Of a stretch of 49,566 bases of DNA, positions 34,554 through 48,206 are shown piece after piece. The notes under the pieces are model-generated. The model ran no database searches. It was not told the origin of the DNA and saw only the letters and a list, made by a program, of their open reading frames with translations. How positions within the stretch are numbered: position 1 is the first letter of the stretch; each line of letters begins with the position of its first letter. The stretch is from an uncultured archaeon (GTDB lineage Archaea; Halobacteriota; Methanosarcinia; Methanosarcinales; Methanoperedenaceae). A program made the position numbers and the translations under genes. The stretch lies in assembly GCA_902384525.1 (NCBI GenBank), contig CABMCA010000068.1, forward strand, positions 1 to 49,566, given 5' to 3'.

Positions 34554-37500
34554 ATGAAAAAGATCCCTATCATACTGGCATTGTTGGCCTATCTTACATT
34601 CCTCAGCTCAGCAGGCAATGCGCTTGAATGCATGGTATGCCATAGCTCTGATGCGAACGAATTCCCTTTAATTAACCTATCTCTTTTCGGTGTTCACGCG
34701 GATGTCAATTCTACAGATGGGGCAGGAAATATTACAAGTGGGGACTGCATAGCATGCCATTATTCGGCCAATACATTGGTTTTCCATAGTTTTCCAATAT
34801 CCACATATAACTGCGAAGACTGCCATATCAACGGAACAGTTCCGGCTGCTCCCAGGGTTTCTAATCATAACCGGAGTGGAAATATTTCTGTAGCCGCTTT
34901 TTGCAGCGATTGCCATAACAAGACCTCAAATCTTTTCAGATACAGCGCCAATGCAAGTGCAGCACATTATGGAAGGAACGCAAGTTTCGGCCAGTCTCCA
35001 GGCGAGTCGTACTGTGCTTTTTGCCATCAGAATTCCTCATCTGTTTACCGGGATTTAATGCAAAACCAGGATAATAGCAGGAGAGGAAACCATACATCCG
35101 GCATAATCAATCTCAACCATCCCGCAGGGCGCCCCGATTGCACGACCTGCCACGGGACTGACAGGATACACGGCACAAACCTGACAAAGCCGGTTCCGAA
35201 TTCAGGATTCTGCAATAACTGTCATCAGAGCGACAGGCTGCAAAAGGACAGGCACGCAGGAAGTGTGGAATGCATACTGTGCCATGCAGATACGGACTCG
35301 GATATCCATAATATAAAATATTTACTTCCTGATGGAACATATCGCAGCGTGAACGCTACCGGCTGCGGAGATTGTCATGATTTCGGACTTCCAGCGCCTT
35401 ACTTCAGGCTCCAGTTCCAGGAAGCGAACTGCACTACCTGCCACCTGGGGAACGGCCTGATAAAATTTGCAGGCGCGCCGCGCTTTCCCTCGCCATTGAT
35501 GCACAGTTCTAATCCTGCTTCCGGGAGATTGTGGAACGGCACACAGGCCGCTTACTGGAACAGCCAGGTAAATGCCTGCTATTATTGCCATGGGTATAAG
35601 CTTCATGATACAAATCCACTTGGAAATGTCTCGAATATCACTGCGGGAAACGCCCTGAACCAGAGCATTACAAATAAAAGTTTCTGGTGCGCCAACTGCC
35701 ATTACAATGGCAGTGACCCGGCTGGAAATTATTCATATAAAGCAACATCCTATACTCCGGTACCACCTGAAATGCAGAACAAGTCCGGGCGTGTTCCCGC
35801 AACAGCAAGCGATGGGACTACTTTCTACAACCACTCGCTGGCTGAATATTCCGATCTTGCATGCAAGACATGCCATGCACCGAATTCTTCTGCAACAAGC
35901 GCTTTATTCATTCATAATGTTGCCGCAGGCGGAGGAGGTCCAAACTGCATCTCCTGCCATGATAGCAGAGGTGGAGGTGCGCCTGCCGATAAGAGAATAG
36001 ATATTGTTTCATTTAATTTGAGCGTGCATTATAACATGAACGGCGGCGGGAACGGTGCGTGCTGGGCATGTCACGGCGATGGGACTGCACCTCTGGGACA
36101 TCCAGCGGGATATAAATCGCCGAAGAAGTGCAGTAATGATGCGTGCCATTCCCTTGACCAGAAATTCCGCGCTCCCATGATATATTCACATTTCAGGAAT
36201 GCAAGCCTGATTGACAACCCGAATAATGTTGTCAATTACAATGTAACAACCAGCAATGACTGCCAGGGATGCCATGCAAACAGCGTAAATTCACAGGGCA
36301 GGAACATAAATTCAACCGTATCCCATTTTGCCTCAGGCGATCTCTTTGACAGTATCAATTGCATATACTGCCATCTTAATAAGGACAATTCCAGGATATG
36401 GGGGAATGCTACGTTGATATACGAGAACAGGACTGCACTTGTAGAACTCAACAGGGAAAATAACAAATTCAATTCCAGGGAGGGGGAATCTGTGGACTTT
36501 GGTTTCGGTTTCAGCTTCAAAGTGCTTGAAGTCTCATCAGTCAGGAGCAGCGTGCTGATGGAACTTATAAAAGAAAATGTAATTGTAGATAAGAGACTTG
36601 TAGGTATTGGAAATTATACATATGAGGAGTACCTCACTATAGACAATGGAAGTGAAAAAGTGCCTGTAATTGTAATTAATATCACAGGCATTTTTAAAGG
36701 AAATGATACTGGCTTTGTCCAGTTTGAAGGTTTCAGGCTCAAAAGAGTCCATCCTGAGAAAAAAATCACGTCATGTTATTCATGCCATATGAAAGCAATG
36801 CCAAAAGCAAAGTATAGAGTCATCGAAAGGGTCAGTGGTGAGAACAGTGAGAAAGATGAGATCTATTACACTAAAGAAACGGCCAATTTTACAGATAATA
36901 AAATATTCGATGAAAATGTTGTTCTTCAATTATTAGGAGTACTTACTGACAAAGACCTGCATGTGACCATACAGCCGGAAAAACACAGGTCACTGTATGA
37001 AGGAGAAGTCTGGAATATCTCGGAAGGAACAAGCCTTGTGGTAAGAGGCGTGGATACAAAAAGCGAAGTTGTTATTCTCCAGCTGCGTACCGGCGATTAT
37101 TTTTATGAGGATATCGTAAACAGGGGTGGTATATTTGAATTCACTCCGCAAATTAATTATCTTGGGAACCAGCCAAAAAATATCACGGTTTTCAGGGCAA
37201 GGGTGTCGGGAATAATCCAGGCAAGGCCGAAAAACATGGTAGTTATTGAGGATGTGGTTTCCCTGTCGCCTGATATCAGGAAAATAAATGCAAATCAGAC
37301 GCTTGCTGGTTATAATACAAGCTGGCTGTGGGAAAATTCAACCATTAACGTTGGAAAAATCCCTGATAATTTCCATTCTCCCCAGATATATGACGGCGGC
37401 AACGGTGGGGGAAACTGTCTTTCCTGCCACGGGGCGGAGGGTTTTTCACAGAAAAAAGTATTCTCACTCGGAAAGCATGATATTTTAAACGGCGGAGGGA

Positions 37501-38105
37501 ACAATGCCTGCCGCGCATGTCATGGCGGGACTGCGGATATACAGGCGCATCCGGCTGGTTACAAGAACCCCAGGAACTGCCTGAGCTGTCATGCAGCTAC
37601 AAATAATAATTATAACGCCGTGTACATAGGTGACGAGGAGCATAAGAACGAAAAGTGTGAAACCTGCCACGTATCAAATATCCATGTAATTACAGGGCTG
37701 CACATGACGCCCTCAGTCAAAAAAATAGTAATTACAAAAGAAAATAACATGACCATATTGAGAGCATCGGTATCTGCCGGATATAAAATGAAAGTAAGAG
37801 ATGCCAGGTATTACATTGATACACCGCTTAATAAATCCGGGATGTCCCCGGTAGACGGTGTTTTTGATTCACAGGCAGAGGATGTATCTGCCCGGATGGA
37901 TCTATCAAAATTATCGTCAGGCAAACATGTGGTGTATGTTGAAGCAATGGAGAGAAAAAACAATTGGGGGGTGCCATCTTCAGTTGAGTTCATAACAGAG
38001 GGCGGGAGTTTGAAAGTCCCGGAGACGAAAAACACAAGTATGCTCACATTGGCAGACACGTTAGCTATATTAATGATCGTTTTTGTTTTGAGACGTTTTA
38101 GATAA
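34554..38105 (+). CDS. Very large exported multiheme c-type cytochrome with S-layer-like beta region (22 CxxCH plus one CX4CH)
   Basis: An 1183-residue cytochrome. Residues 1-24 are a signal peptide (ILALLAYLTFLSSAGNA). I count 22 CxxCH sites plus CSNDACH at residue 526: 18 in the first ~610 residues, one near 740, and four near 960-1045. The long intervals about 620-735 and 760-930 are haem-free and beta-rich (FSFKVLEVSSVRSSVLMELI, YEGEVWNISEGTSLVVRGVD), resembling the duplicated domain of Methanosarcina S-layer proteins. The C-terminus ends in a hydrophobic helix and RRFR, a membrane anchor. Cytochrome plus S-layer-like fusions are known in ANME archaea and thought to carry electrons through the S-layer. 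Confidence 0.88.
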   Translation: MKKIPIILALLAYLTFLSSAGNALECMVCHSSDANEFPLINLSLFGVHADVNSTDGAGNITSGDCIACHYSANTLVFHSFPISTYNCEDCHINGTVPAAPRVSNHNRSGNISVAAFCSDCHNKTSNLFRYSANASAAHYGRNASFGQSPGESYCAFCHQNSSSVYRDLMQNQDNSRRGNHTSGIINLNHPAGRPDCTTCHGTDRIHGTNLTKPVPNSGFCNNCHQSDRLQKDRHAGSVECILCHADTDSDIHNIKYLLPDGTYRSVNATGCGDCHDFGLPAPYFRLQFQEANCTTCHLGNGLIKFAGAPRFPSPLMHSSNPASGRLWNGTQAAYWNSQVNACYYCHGYKLHDTNPLGNVSNITAGNALNQSITNKSFWCANCHYNGSDPAGNYSYKATSYTPVPPEMQNKSGRVPATASDGTTFYNHSLAEYSDLACKTCHAPNSSATSALFIHNVAAGGGGPNCISCHDSRGGGAPADKRIDIVSFNLSVHYNMNGGGNGACWACHGDGTAPLGHPAGYKSPKKCSNDACHSLDQKFRAPMIYSHFRNASLIDNPNNVVNYNVTTSNDCQGCHANSVNSQGRNINSTVSHFASGDLFDSINCIYCHLNKDNSRIWGNATLIYENRTALVELNRENNKFNSREGESVDFGFGFSFKVLEVSSVRSSVLMELIKENVIVDKRLVGIGNYTYEEYLTIDNGSEKVPVIVINITGIFKGNDTGFVQFEGFRLKRVHPEKKITSCYSCHMKAMPKAKYRVIERVSGENSEKDEIYYTKETANFTDNKIFDENVVLQLLGVLTDKDLHVTIQPEKHRSLYEGEVWNISEGTSLVVRGVDTKSEVVILQLRTGDYFYEDIVNRGGIFEFTPQINYLGNQPKNITVFRARVSGIIQARPKNMVVIEDVVSLSPDIRKINANQTLAGYNTSWLWENSTINVGKIPDNFHSPQIYDGGNGGGNCLSCHGAEGFSQKKVFSLGKHDILNGGGNNACRACHGGTADIQAHPAGYKNPRNCLSCHAATNNNYNAVYIGDEEHKNEKCETCHVSNIHVITGLHMTPSVKKIVITKENNMTILRASVSAGYKMKVRDARYYIDTPLNKSGMSPVDGVFDSQAEDVSARMDLSKLSSGKHVVYVEAMERKNNWGVPSSVEFITEGGSLKVPETKNTSMLTLADTLAILMIVFVLRRFR

Positions 38106-38250
38106 AATATTTGATATCTGAGGATTTGTTCAACGCAGAACTTCAATGGAAACATTTAAGGTTAATAGTGCCGTACAAGGGGCGCACGTCTACGAGGTTT
38201 TAAGAGAATTGCCATTTATTGAGGAATATTTTTCATCCGTGATTGGTAGC

Positions 38251-38259
38251 GTTTATTTA
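38251..38259 (+). promoter_or_regulatory. TATA box for tRNA-Lys
   Basis: TTTATTTAA is centred about 26 bases before the first base of the tRNA, the normal archaeal spacing. Confidence 0.6.
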
Positions 38260-38280
38260 AGATTCGTGGATGATACTGTT

Positions 38281-38369
38281 GGGCTCGTAGCTCAGTCAGG
38301 CAGAGCACCGGGCTTTTATTCAAATGAGAAGAAACCCGATGGTCGAGGGTTCAAATCCCTCCGAGCCCG
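38281..38369 (+). tRNA. tRNA-Lys (UUU) with 15-nt intron
   Basis: GGGCTCG and CGAGCCC form the acceptor stem. The D stem is GCTC/GAGC, the T arm GAGGG-TTCAAAT-CCCTC, and the discriminator base G. The anticodon loop has CT-TTT-A, anticodon TTT. A 15-nt intron (38319-38333) follows base 37. Pairing CTTT with GAAG between two 3-nt bulges gives the bulge-helix-bulge motif cut by archaeal splicing endonuclease. The anticodon stem CCGGG/CCCGA has one C-A mismatch at 27-43. CCA is not encoded. Confidence 0.93.
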
Positions 38370-38389
38370 TCTGCCCGGGAGGTAATTGT

Positions 38390-38647
38390 GTGAAAGAGAA
38401 AGAGAATACCGGCAGGGAGTTCAATCCCCTAAAACATAGAATGGTACCGAATCACGAAATATTAAGTGAAGATGAAGTTGAAAAAGTATTAACCGAATTC
38501 AAAGTAGAAAAAGAGCAATTGCCTAAAATCCGAGTAATAGATCCTACTGTAGTAGCAGCAAAAGCAAAAGTTGGAGATGTGATACGGATCACCCGGGAAA
38601 GCAAAACGGCAGGTATAGCTTATTATTATCGCATGGTAATCGCGTGA
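38390..38647 (+). CDS. rpoH: RNA polymerase subunit H (RpoH/Rpb5-like)
   Basis: An 85-residue small core subunit of RNA polymerase, homologous to the C-terminal part of eukaryotic Rpb5. VPNHEILSEDEVEKVL, LPKIRVIDP and GDVIRITRESKTAGIAYYYR are conserved. GTG 38390 is chosen because GGGAGGT lies six bases upstream and it keeps the residues before VPNHEIL that homologues have; ATG 38441 is a shorter alternative. It begins 20 bases after tRNA-Lys and may share its transcript. Confidence 0.92.
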   Translation: MKEKENTGREFNPLKHRMVPNHEILSEDEVEKVLTEFKVEKEQLPKIRVIDPTVVAAKAKVGDVIRITRESKTAGIAYYYRMVIA

Positions 38648-38665
38648 GCTGTAAATAGAGGTAAT

Positions 38666-40261
38666 ATGTTGGACAGAAGGGTACTATCAAAAGCGTATTT
38701 TACAAGTGAAAAAATTGTCAGGCATCATGTAGATTCTTTTAATGATTTCCTGGACCATGGTCTTCAGAAGGTCATTGAAGAGCAGAGAATAATTGAAACT
38801 GAAATTGAGGGAACATACGTCAAACTCAAAAAGATAAGGGTCGGTTTCCCTGTTGTGAGGGAGGCGGATGGTGCTGTTGATAAACTCCATCCCACTGAAG
38901 CACGGCTTCGAAATATTACTTACGCTGCGCCGCTTTTCCTGAGTATGGCGATTGTCACGCCTGAGGGAGAAAAGGAAGAAAAAGAAGCAGAGATCGGCTT
39001 ACTTCCGATAATGATCTGGTCAAAAGCGTGTAACCTTGTAGGATTGTCCCAGAAAGAGATGATCGAACTGGGAGAAGACCCGCAGGACCCTGGCGGATAT
39101 TTCATAGTGAACGGTACGGAACGCGTTATAACTACACTTGAAGATCTTGCCCCGAATAAGATCCTTGTGGAAATGGAAGAACGCTATGGTGAGAATATTG
39201 AAGTTGCCAAAGTATTCTCGCAGCGCAGGGGTTATCGCGCCCTTGTTGTTGTTGAGAGAAACAAAAAATCGATCCTTGAAGTCTCATTCCCATCCATATC
39301 TGGCAGGATCAATTTCGTCACTCTTATGAGGGCTCTTGGGATCGAGACAGATCAGGACATTGTCAATACCGTGTCTGATGATCCTGAGATCATCAAATTC
39401 ATGCTTGAGAACCTTGAAGAAGCTGAGGCTGCCAATAAGATCGAAGCAATGGAAAAAATCGGGTTAAGGGTGGCTTCAGGCCAATCCAGGGATTATCAGG
39501 TCAAAAGGGCGAATTATGTTATTGACCGGTATTTATTACCCCACCTGGGGAATGATGAAATTCACAGGATCGTAAAAGCACAGTTTATCGGCCGGATGGC
39601 TCAGGCATGTTTTGAACTGGCGCTTGGCAAAAGAGGCAGCGATGATAAAGACCATTATGCAAATAAGAGGCTAAAACTGTCTGGCGAATTGATCGAAGAC
39701 CTGTTCAGGGTATCTTTCAACAGGCTCACACGTGATATCAAATACCAGCTTGAAAGAGCAAGCATGAGGAACAGGGATCTGAATGTCACAACAATTGTCA
39801 GGTCAGATGTTTTAACCGAACGACTTGTACATGCCCTGGCTACAGGTAACTGGGTCGGGGGCAGAACAGGAGTGTCACAATTGCTTGACAGGACGGATTA
39901 TATTGCGACTTTGTCCCATTTAAGAAGGGTCATTTCACCTTTATCAAGAGCACAACCGCATTTTGAAGCAAGGGACTTGCATCCCACCCAGTGGGGAAGA
40001 ATATGCCCTTCAGAAACACCAGAAGGCCCCAACTGCGGACTTGTGAAAAACTTTGCGCAGCTGGTGGAGATATCAACAGCTGCCGGTAATGAAGTACAGC
40101 TTAAGAAAATGCTTCTGGACATGGGTACGGCGCCGATCATACCCCAGCTTCTTGGAATGGAGGAAGTTCCCACAACATATGCCACGGAATTAGAAGCGCT
40201 TGAAGAAGCTGAAGAAATTAAAATAAATATGCCGGAAGAGGAGGCTGAATCATTTGAGTAA
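38666..40261 (+). CDS. rpoB2: RNA polymerase subunit B'' (N-terminal half of beta/Rpb2)
   Basis: A 531-residue subunit covering the protrusion, lobe and fork of the Rpb2 homologue. [61 protein letters not shown] and [20 protein letters not shown] are diagnostic. The split into B'' and B' is normal in methanogens and their relatives. AGAGGT precedes ATG 38666. Confidence 0.97.
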   Translation: MLDRRVLSKAYFTSEKIVRHHVDSFNDFLDHGLQKVIEEQRIIETEIEGTYVKLKKIRVGFPVVREADGAVDKLHPTEARLRNITYAAPLFLSMAIVTPEGEKEEKEAEIGLLPIMIWSKACNLVGLSQKEMIELGEDPQDPGGYFIVNGTERVITTLEDLAPNKILVEMEERYGENIEVAKVFSQRRGYRALVVVERNKKSILEVSFPSISGRINFVTLMRALGIETDQDIVNTVSDDPEIIKFMLENLEEAEAANKIEAMEKIGLRVASGQSRDYQVKRANYVIDRYLLPHLGNDEIHRIVKAQFIGRMAQACFELALGKRGSDDKDHYANKRLKLSGELIEDLFRVSFNRLTRDIKYQLERASMRNRDLNVTTIVRSDVLTERLVHALATGNWVGGRTGVSQLLDRTDYIATLSHLRRVISPLSRAQPHFEARDLHPTQWGRICPSETPEGPNCGLVKNFAQLVEISTAAGNEVQLKKMLLDMGTAPIIPQLLGMEEVPTTYATELEALEEAEEIKINMPEEEAESFE

Positions 40262-42068
40262 GGCAAGAGTTTTTTTAAACGGTGAACTTATTGGTACTAT
40301 TGCAAATCCAAAAGAACTCGTCCATGATTTGAGAAAAAGACGAAGAATGGGTGAGATCAAGAAACAGGTGAATATCATATTCTATGAGGATACAAACGAG
40401 ATAATCATCAACTCGGATCAGGGTAGAGCAAGACGTCCGGCAATAATTGTTGAAAACGGCAAACCTCTTGTAACACCAGAACATATTGAACGCCTGAAGA
40501 AGAAGGAGGTTACTTTTGATAGTCTTGTGGAAGCAGGTTTAATCGAGTATCTGGATGCTGAAGAAGAAGAAAATGCGTTCATCGCGATCGATGAAAAGAA
40601 TTTGAACCCCAAGCATAGTCATCTTGAGATGGACCCGTCTTTGATCCTTGGAATATGTACAGGCATGGTTCCTTTCCCGGAACACAATGCATCGCCGAGG
40701 AACACAATGGGTGCCGGCATGGTCAAACAGTGTCTTGGTATGTCAACCCCAAATATGAAATTAAGACCTGATACAAGAGCCCACGTATTGCATTATCCCC
40801 AGAAAGCGCTTACTTCGACCCAGACCGCAGAAGCGATCGGTTTTGACACACGCCCCGCAGGCCAGAATTTCGTTGTTGCGGTATTATCTTACGAAGGATA
40901 TAATATTGAAGATGCCCTTGTTATAAACAAAGGTGCTATCGAACGCGGTCTTGGAAGAAGTCATTTCTTCAGGACGAACGAAGGAGAAGAAAGAAAATAC
41001 CCGGGAGGCCAGGAAGATAAATTCGAGATCCCTGATACGGAAGTAAGGGGTGCCAGAACTGCGGAAGTTTATAATCAACTGGATAGCGACGGTCTTGTTA
41101 ATCCTGAAATCCCGGTCGGGCCAAATGATGTCCTGATCGGAAAGACAAGCCCGCCAAGGTTCCTGGAAGAACCAACAGAATTAGGTTTGAGCCCTGTGCA
41201 GCGCAGGGAGAGTTCTGTAACGATGCGTTCAAATGAAAAAGGTATTGTAGATACCGTAATCCTTACAGAATCTGAAAATGGTTCAAGACTTGCAAAAGTA
41301 AGGACACGGGATTACAGGATACCTGAGATCGGGGATAAATTCGCCTCACGGCATGGCCAGAAAGGGGTAATTGGCCTTATAGTACCTTATGAGGACATGC
41401 CATTTACAGAGAATGGTATGGTTCCTGACCTTATAATTAACCCGCATGCTATCCCTTCAAGAATGACCGTAGGACACGTTCTTGAGATGATAGGTGGTAA
41501 AGTAGGAGGACTTGAAGGACGCAGGATCGACGGAACAGCTTTCTCAGGCGAATCCGAAGAGGATTTAACATCCTCACTGGCAAAATTTGGATTTTCAAAC
41601 ACCGGAAAAGAAGTTTTTTATGATGGAATAACCGGCAATAAGATCCAGGCTGATATCTTTGTTGGAGTTATCCTTTACCAGAAACTGTACCATATGGTTT
41701 CATCAAAAATGCATGCCAGGTCACGGGGACCTGTACAGGTATTGACCAGACAGCCAACTGAAGGCAGGGCAAGAGAAGGTGGCTTGAGGTTTGGAGAAAT
41801 GGAACGAGATGTTCTTATCGGACATGGTGCTGCAATGGCCCTTAAGGAAAGATTGCTTGACGAATCAGACAGGGTCATGGAATATGTATGTTCTAACTGC
41901 GGCATGATAGCAACCCTCGACAAAAGAAGGAATACTACTATTTGCCATGATTGTGGCGCAGAAACTGATATACACCCCGTAGAAATGAGCTATGCCTTTA
42001 AATTGCTCCTTGATGAAATAATCTCTCTTGGCGTAGCGCCAAGGCTTGAATTGGAAGATGCTGTGTAG
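40254..42068 (+). CDS. rpoB1: RNA polymerase subunit B' (C-terminal half of beta/Rpb2)
   Basis: A 604-residue subunit with the hybrid-binding and wall regions and the C-terminal clamp. Motifs are [53 protein letters not shown] and [19 protein letters not shown] zinc ribbon [23 protein letters not shown]-like segment lies near the end. Translation starts at TTG 40254, eight bases inside rpoB2, helped by GAGGAGG. Confidence 0.97.
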   Translation: MSKARVFLNGELIGTIANPKELVHDLRKRRRMGEIKKQVNIIFYEDTNEIIINSDQGRARRPAIIVENGKPLVTPEHIERLKKKEVTFDSLVEAGLIEYLDAEEEENAFIAIDEKNLNPKHSHLEMDPSLILGICTGMVPFPEHNASPRNTMGAGMVKQCLGMSTPNMKLRPDTRAHVLHYPQKALTSTQTAEAIGFDTRPAGQNFVVAVLSYEGYNIEDALVINKGAIERGLGRSHFFRTNEGEERKYPGGQEDKFEIPDTEVRGARTAEVYNQLDSDGLVNPEIPVGPNDVLIGKTSPPRFLEEPTELGLSPVQRRESSVTMRSNEKGIVDTVILTESENGSRLAKVRTRDYRIPEIGDKFASRHGQKGVIGLIVPYEDMPFTENGMVPDLIINPHAIPSRMTVGHVLEMIGGKVGGLEGRRIDGTAFSGESEEDLTSSLAKFGFSNTGKEVFYDGITGNKIQADIFVGVILYQKLYHMVSSKMHARSRGPVQVLTRQPTEGRAREGGLRFGEMERDVLIGHGAAMALKERLLDESDRVMEYVCSNCGMIATLDKRRNTTICHDCGAETDIHPVEMSYAFKLLLDEIISLGVAPRLELEDAV

Positions 42069-42077
42069 GTGAAGATT

Positions 42078-45850
<3,773 letters not shown>

Positions 45851-45862
45851 TGGAGAATAATT

Positions 45863-46153
45863 ATGGAAACTGATTTAAATAAAGTATTCAGAAGCGTTTT
45901 ATCAACAGGAAAAGTTGTTATAGGCACGCGGCAGACCATTGATGCTGTAAAAAATGGAAAGGCGCAGAGTGTTGTTTTATCATCGAATTGTCTTGAAAAA
46001 ACAAGAAATGAATTAAAAGGAGTACCTGCAATAAATTATCCCGGAAACGGGATTGATCTTGGGATTGCATGTGGAAAGCCGTTCTCAATTACAGCTTTTG
46101 CGGTTCTGGAGCCAGGTGATTCCGGAATACTCACTTTAAAGGAGAATGAATGA
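45863..46153 (+). CDS. rpl30e: Ribosomal protein L30e
   Basis: A 96-residue L7Ae/L30e-fold RNA-binding protein: GKVVIGTRQTIDAVKNGKAQ, VVLSSNCLEKTRNEL and LGIACGKPFSITAFAVLEPG. It lies in its conserved place between rpoA2 and nusA, with a GGAGA ribosome site, and overlaps nusA by four bases. Confidence 0.95.
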   Translation: METDLNKVFRSVLSTGKVVIGTRQTIDAVKNGKAQSVVLSSNCLEKTRNELKGVPAINYPGNGIDLGIACGKPFSITAFAVLEPGDSGILTLKENE

Positions 46154-46581
46154 GTGAAGTTAAGTTAAGCATGGATGGAATAAGGTACATCGCGTTATTT
46201 GAAAAAATCACCGGGGCGCAAGCAAGAGATTGCTATGAGGATATCGAGAACAACAGGCTTCTTTTTGTAGTCAGGAGTGGTGATATGGGGCTTGCTATAG
46301 GAAAAGGCGGGGAACATATCAACAATGTGAAAAAGACTATTGGTAAATCGGTAGAAATAATCGAGTATTCCGATGACCCTGTATTGTTCATTAAAAATGC
46401 ATTTCATCCAATAACTTTAAAAAATATTAATATTAAAATTAATGATGGCAAGCGTATAGCTTATGTAGAAGTTCCAACTAAAGAGAAGGGGCTTGCCATC
46501 GGGAGAGACGGCAAAAATATTGAAAAAGTAAAAAAGCTCTCCTTAAGGCATCATAATATAAACGACGTAATAATTCAGTGA
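46150..46581 (+). CDS. nusA: NusA-like KH-domain RNA-binding protein
   Basis: A 143-residue archaeal NusA with two KH domains: VRSGDMGLAIGKGGEHINNV and VEVPTKEKGLAIGRDGKNIE, each holding the GxxG loop. It lacks the N-terminal RNA polymerase-binding and S1 domains of bacterial NusA. The role in archaeal transcription is less clear, but gene order next to rpo and str genes is conserved. Confidence 0.94.
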   Translation: MSEVKLSMDGIRYIALFEKITGAQARDCYEDIENNRLLFVVRSGDMGLAIGKGGEHINNVKKTIGKSVEIIEYSDDPVLFIKNAFHPITLKNINIKINDGKRIAYVEVPTKEKGLAIGRDGKNIEKVKKLSLRHHNINDVIIQ

Positions 46582-46615
46582 TTAAAATTATATACATATT
46601 GGAGGAAAAAACTAC

Positions 46616-47044
46616 ATGGGAAAAGGATTATACGCGGCTCGTAAACTAGAGAGCGTCGACAAAAGTAACAGATGGAGCGATGGAGATTTCGCAAGACGAG
46701 CCCTTAATTTGGATGTAAAGGCTGACCCTCTCGGAGGCTCCCCGCAGGCAAGGGGTATTGCTCTTGAGAAAGTCGGTATCGAGGCAAAACAGCCAAACTC
46801 AGGGATCAGGAAATGCATCAGGCTTCAGCTTATCAAGAACGGTAAACAGATAACAGCTTTCTGTCCCCTGGATGGGGCTATTAATTTCATAGACGAACAT
46901 GATGAAGTGGTCGTTGAACGGATCGGCGGAAAAATGGGGGGCGCCATGGGAGATATTCCTGGAGTTCGCTGGAAAGTAATATCTGTAAATAATGTTGATC
47001 TAAGACAAATGGTGCTTGGCAAAAAGGCAAAACCGGTGAGATAA
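46616..47044 (+). CDS. rps12: Ribosomal protein S12 (uS12)
   Basis: A 142-residue decoding-centre protein of the small subunit. The [19 protein letters not shown] loop and [15 protein letters not shown] are archaeal/eukaryotic S12 (S23e) signatures. The GGAGG site lies ten bases before ATG 46616. Confidence 0.97.
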   Translation: MGKGLYAARKLESVDKSNRWSDGDFARRALNLDVKADPLGGSPQARGIALEKVGIEAKQPNSGIRKCIRLQLIKNGKQITAFCPLDGAINFIDEHDEVVVERIGGKMGGAMGDIPGVRWKVISVNNVDLRQMVLGKKAKPVR

Positions 47045-47045
47045 T

Positions 47046-47606
47046 ATGCAAAAATTATTCGGAAAATGGGATTTTACAGAAGTTGAGGTCAAAGACCCGA
47101 GTGTCAAGAGTTATATTAATCTTACACCTACAGTTGTTCCGCATTCGGGTGGTAAGAATTCAAAAAAGCAGTTCGCCAAGACGAACCTGAACATTGTGGA
47201 GAGGCTCATAAATAAAGTCATGCGTGAAGAGCATAATACGGGCGCCAAGATAACTGTTACCACGATAATGATGGAAGCATTTGAAACAGTCAATAAGAAA
47301 ACCGGTCAGAACCCGATACAGGTTCTTGCAAATGCTATTACAAATGCAGGCCCAAGGGAGGAAACAGTCAGGTTACAATACGGTGGTATTGCTGTTCCAA
47401 AATCTGTTGATACCGCTCCGCAGCGCCGCGTGGATACTGCGCTTCGCCTTATCGCTGAAGGGGCACAGCAGGCATCTTTCGGTACAAAGAAATCCCTTGC
47501 AAACGCACTTGCAGATGAGATCATCGCTGCAGCCAACCATGACGTAAAAGGATATGCCATGGGCAAGAAAGACAATATTGAACGGGTTGCGAAAGCGGCA
47601 AGATAA
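47046..47606 (+). CDS. rps7: Ribosomal protein S7 (uS7)
   Basis: A 186-residue small-subunit head protein that binds 16S rRNA. Signatures are [40 protein letters not shown]-like sequence and [20 protein letters not shown]. It begins one base after rps12 ends. Confidence 0.97.
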   Translation: MQKLFGKWDFTEVEVKDPSVKSYINLTPTVVPHSGGKNSKKQFAKTNLNIVERLINKVMREEHNTGAKITVTTIMMEAFETVNKKTGQNPIQVLANAITNAGPREETVRLQYGGIAVPKSVDTAPQRRVDTALRLIAEGAQQASFGTKKSLANALADEIIAAANHDVKGYAMGKKDNIERVAKAAR

Positions 47607-47650
47607 TCGCATAACTACGGTTGTGTGATTACTTTTTTTAGTTTTTTTAG
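47604..47650 (+). terminator. Hairpin and T-run after rps7
   Basis: TAATCGCATAA (47604-47614, starting at the stop codon) can pair with TTGTGTGATTA (47621-47631) at 9 of 11 positions, and CTTTTTTTAGTTTTTTT follows. It marks the end of the rpo-rps7 transcript and separates it from EF-2. Confidence 0.6.
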
Positions 47651-47787
47651 AGTAGCAGTTACTATGGGTGTTGTGTGCATCAATAGTGATATCTTAAGCA
47701 CATGGAAAAATACTCTTTAATTGAGCACGTATGAAAATTAACAGGATAATAAGTCCGGTTCAAAATTTGATATCGAGCCTTTTCGGT

Positions 47788-48030
47788 TTATGAGAACAAT
47801 TCCAAAAGCTGCGTCTTTATTTCCTTTATTTTTTCTTCTTTCAATTGTGCAACAATTTTTCTAATAATTTCTTTTTCGACTGCATATATGGTGACACTTA
47901 AAACGACAACATCAATGACGGTTTCATTATATTTCGAACTGCTGATAACCAGAGCAGGTCTATACTTAGTTTCTTTCAAGTTGCTATGGGAAAAATCTAC
48001 AAGTACTATACTTCCCTGTTTTACCGGCAT
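47788..48030 (-). pseudogene. MazF/PemK-like toxin gene with internal deletion
   Basis: An intact 80-codon frame, but MazF toxins are usually 105-130 residues. The N-terminal part KQGSIVLVDFSHSNLKETKY, then RPALVISSSKYNETVIDVVV, matches the first half of MazF, and IYAVEKEIIRKIVAQL matches the last part. The middle (~35-40 residues, normally between the VV-LT strand and the dimer-forming DQ/K-S helix) is missing. The gene is probably non-toxic. No antitoxin gene is next to it. It is oriented against the surrounding str operon. Confidence 0.6.
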
Positions 48031-48206
48031 TTATTGTTCTCTGGTGATTTTATTAACTGAGTACTTCTTCCACACCTTATCATCATTCTCCCAATCGATT
48101 TATATCAAAAAACGAATGGACTCCATGAATCTCATGCACCCAAATGATGCCTTGGCGCTGATACTCATGGATATGGTGTTCTCATCGGTTCGTTGATTTC
48201 AGTTTT

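Noticed and set aside
38146-38385. 79-codon plus-strand frame before rpoH
   Set aside because: It runs through the tRNA-Lys gene, so it cannot be a sensible protein gene.
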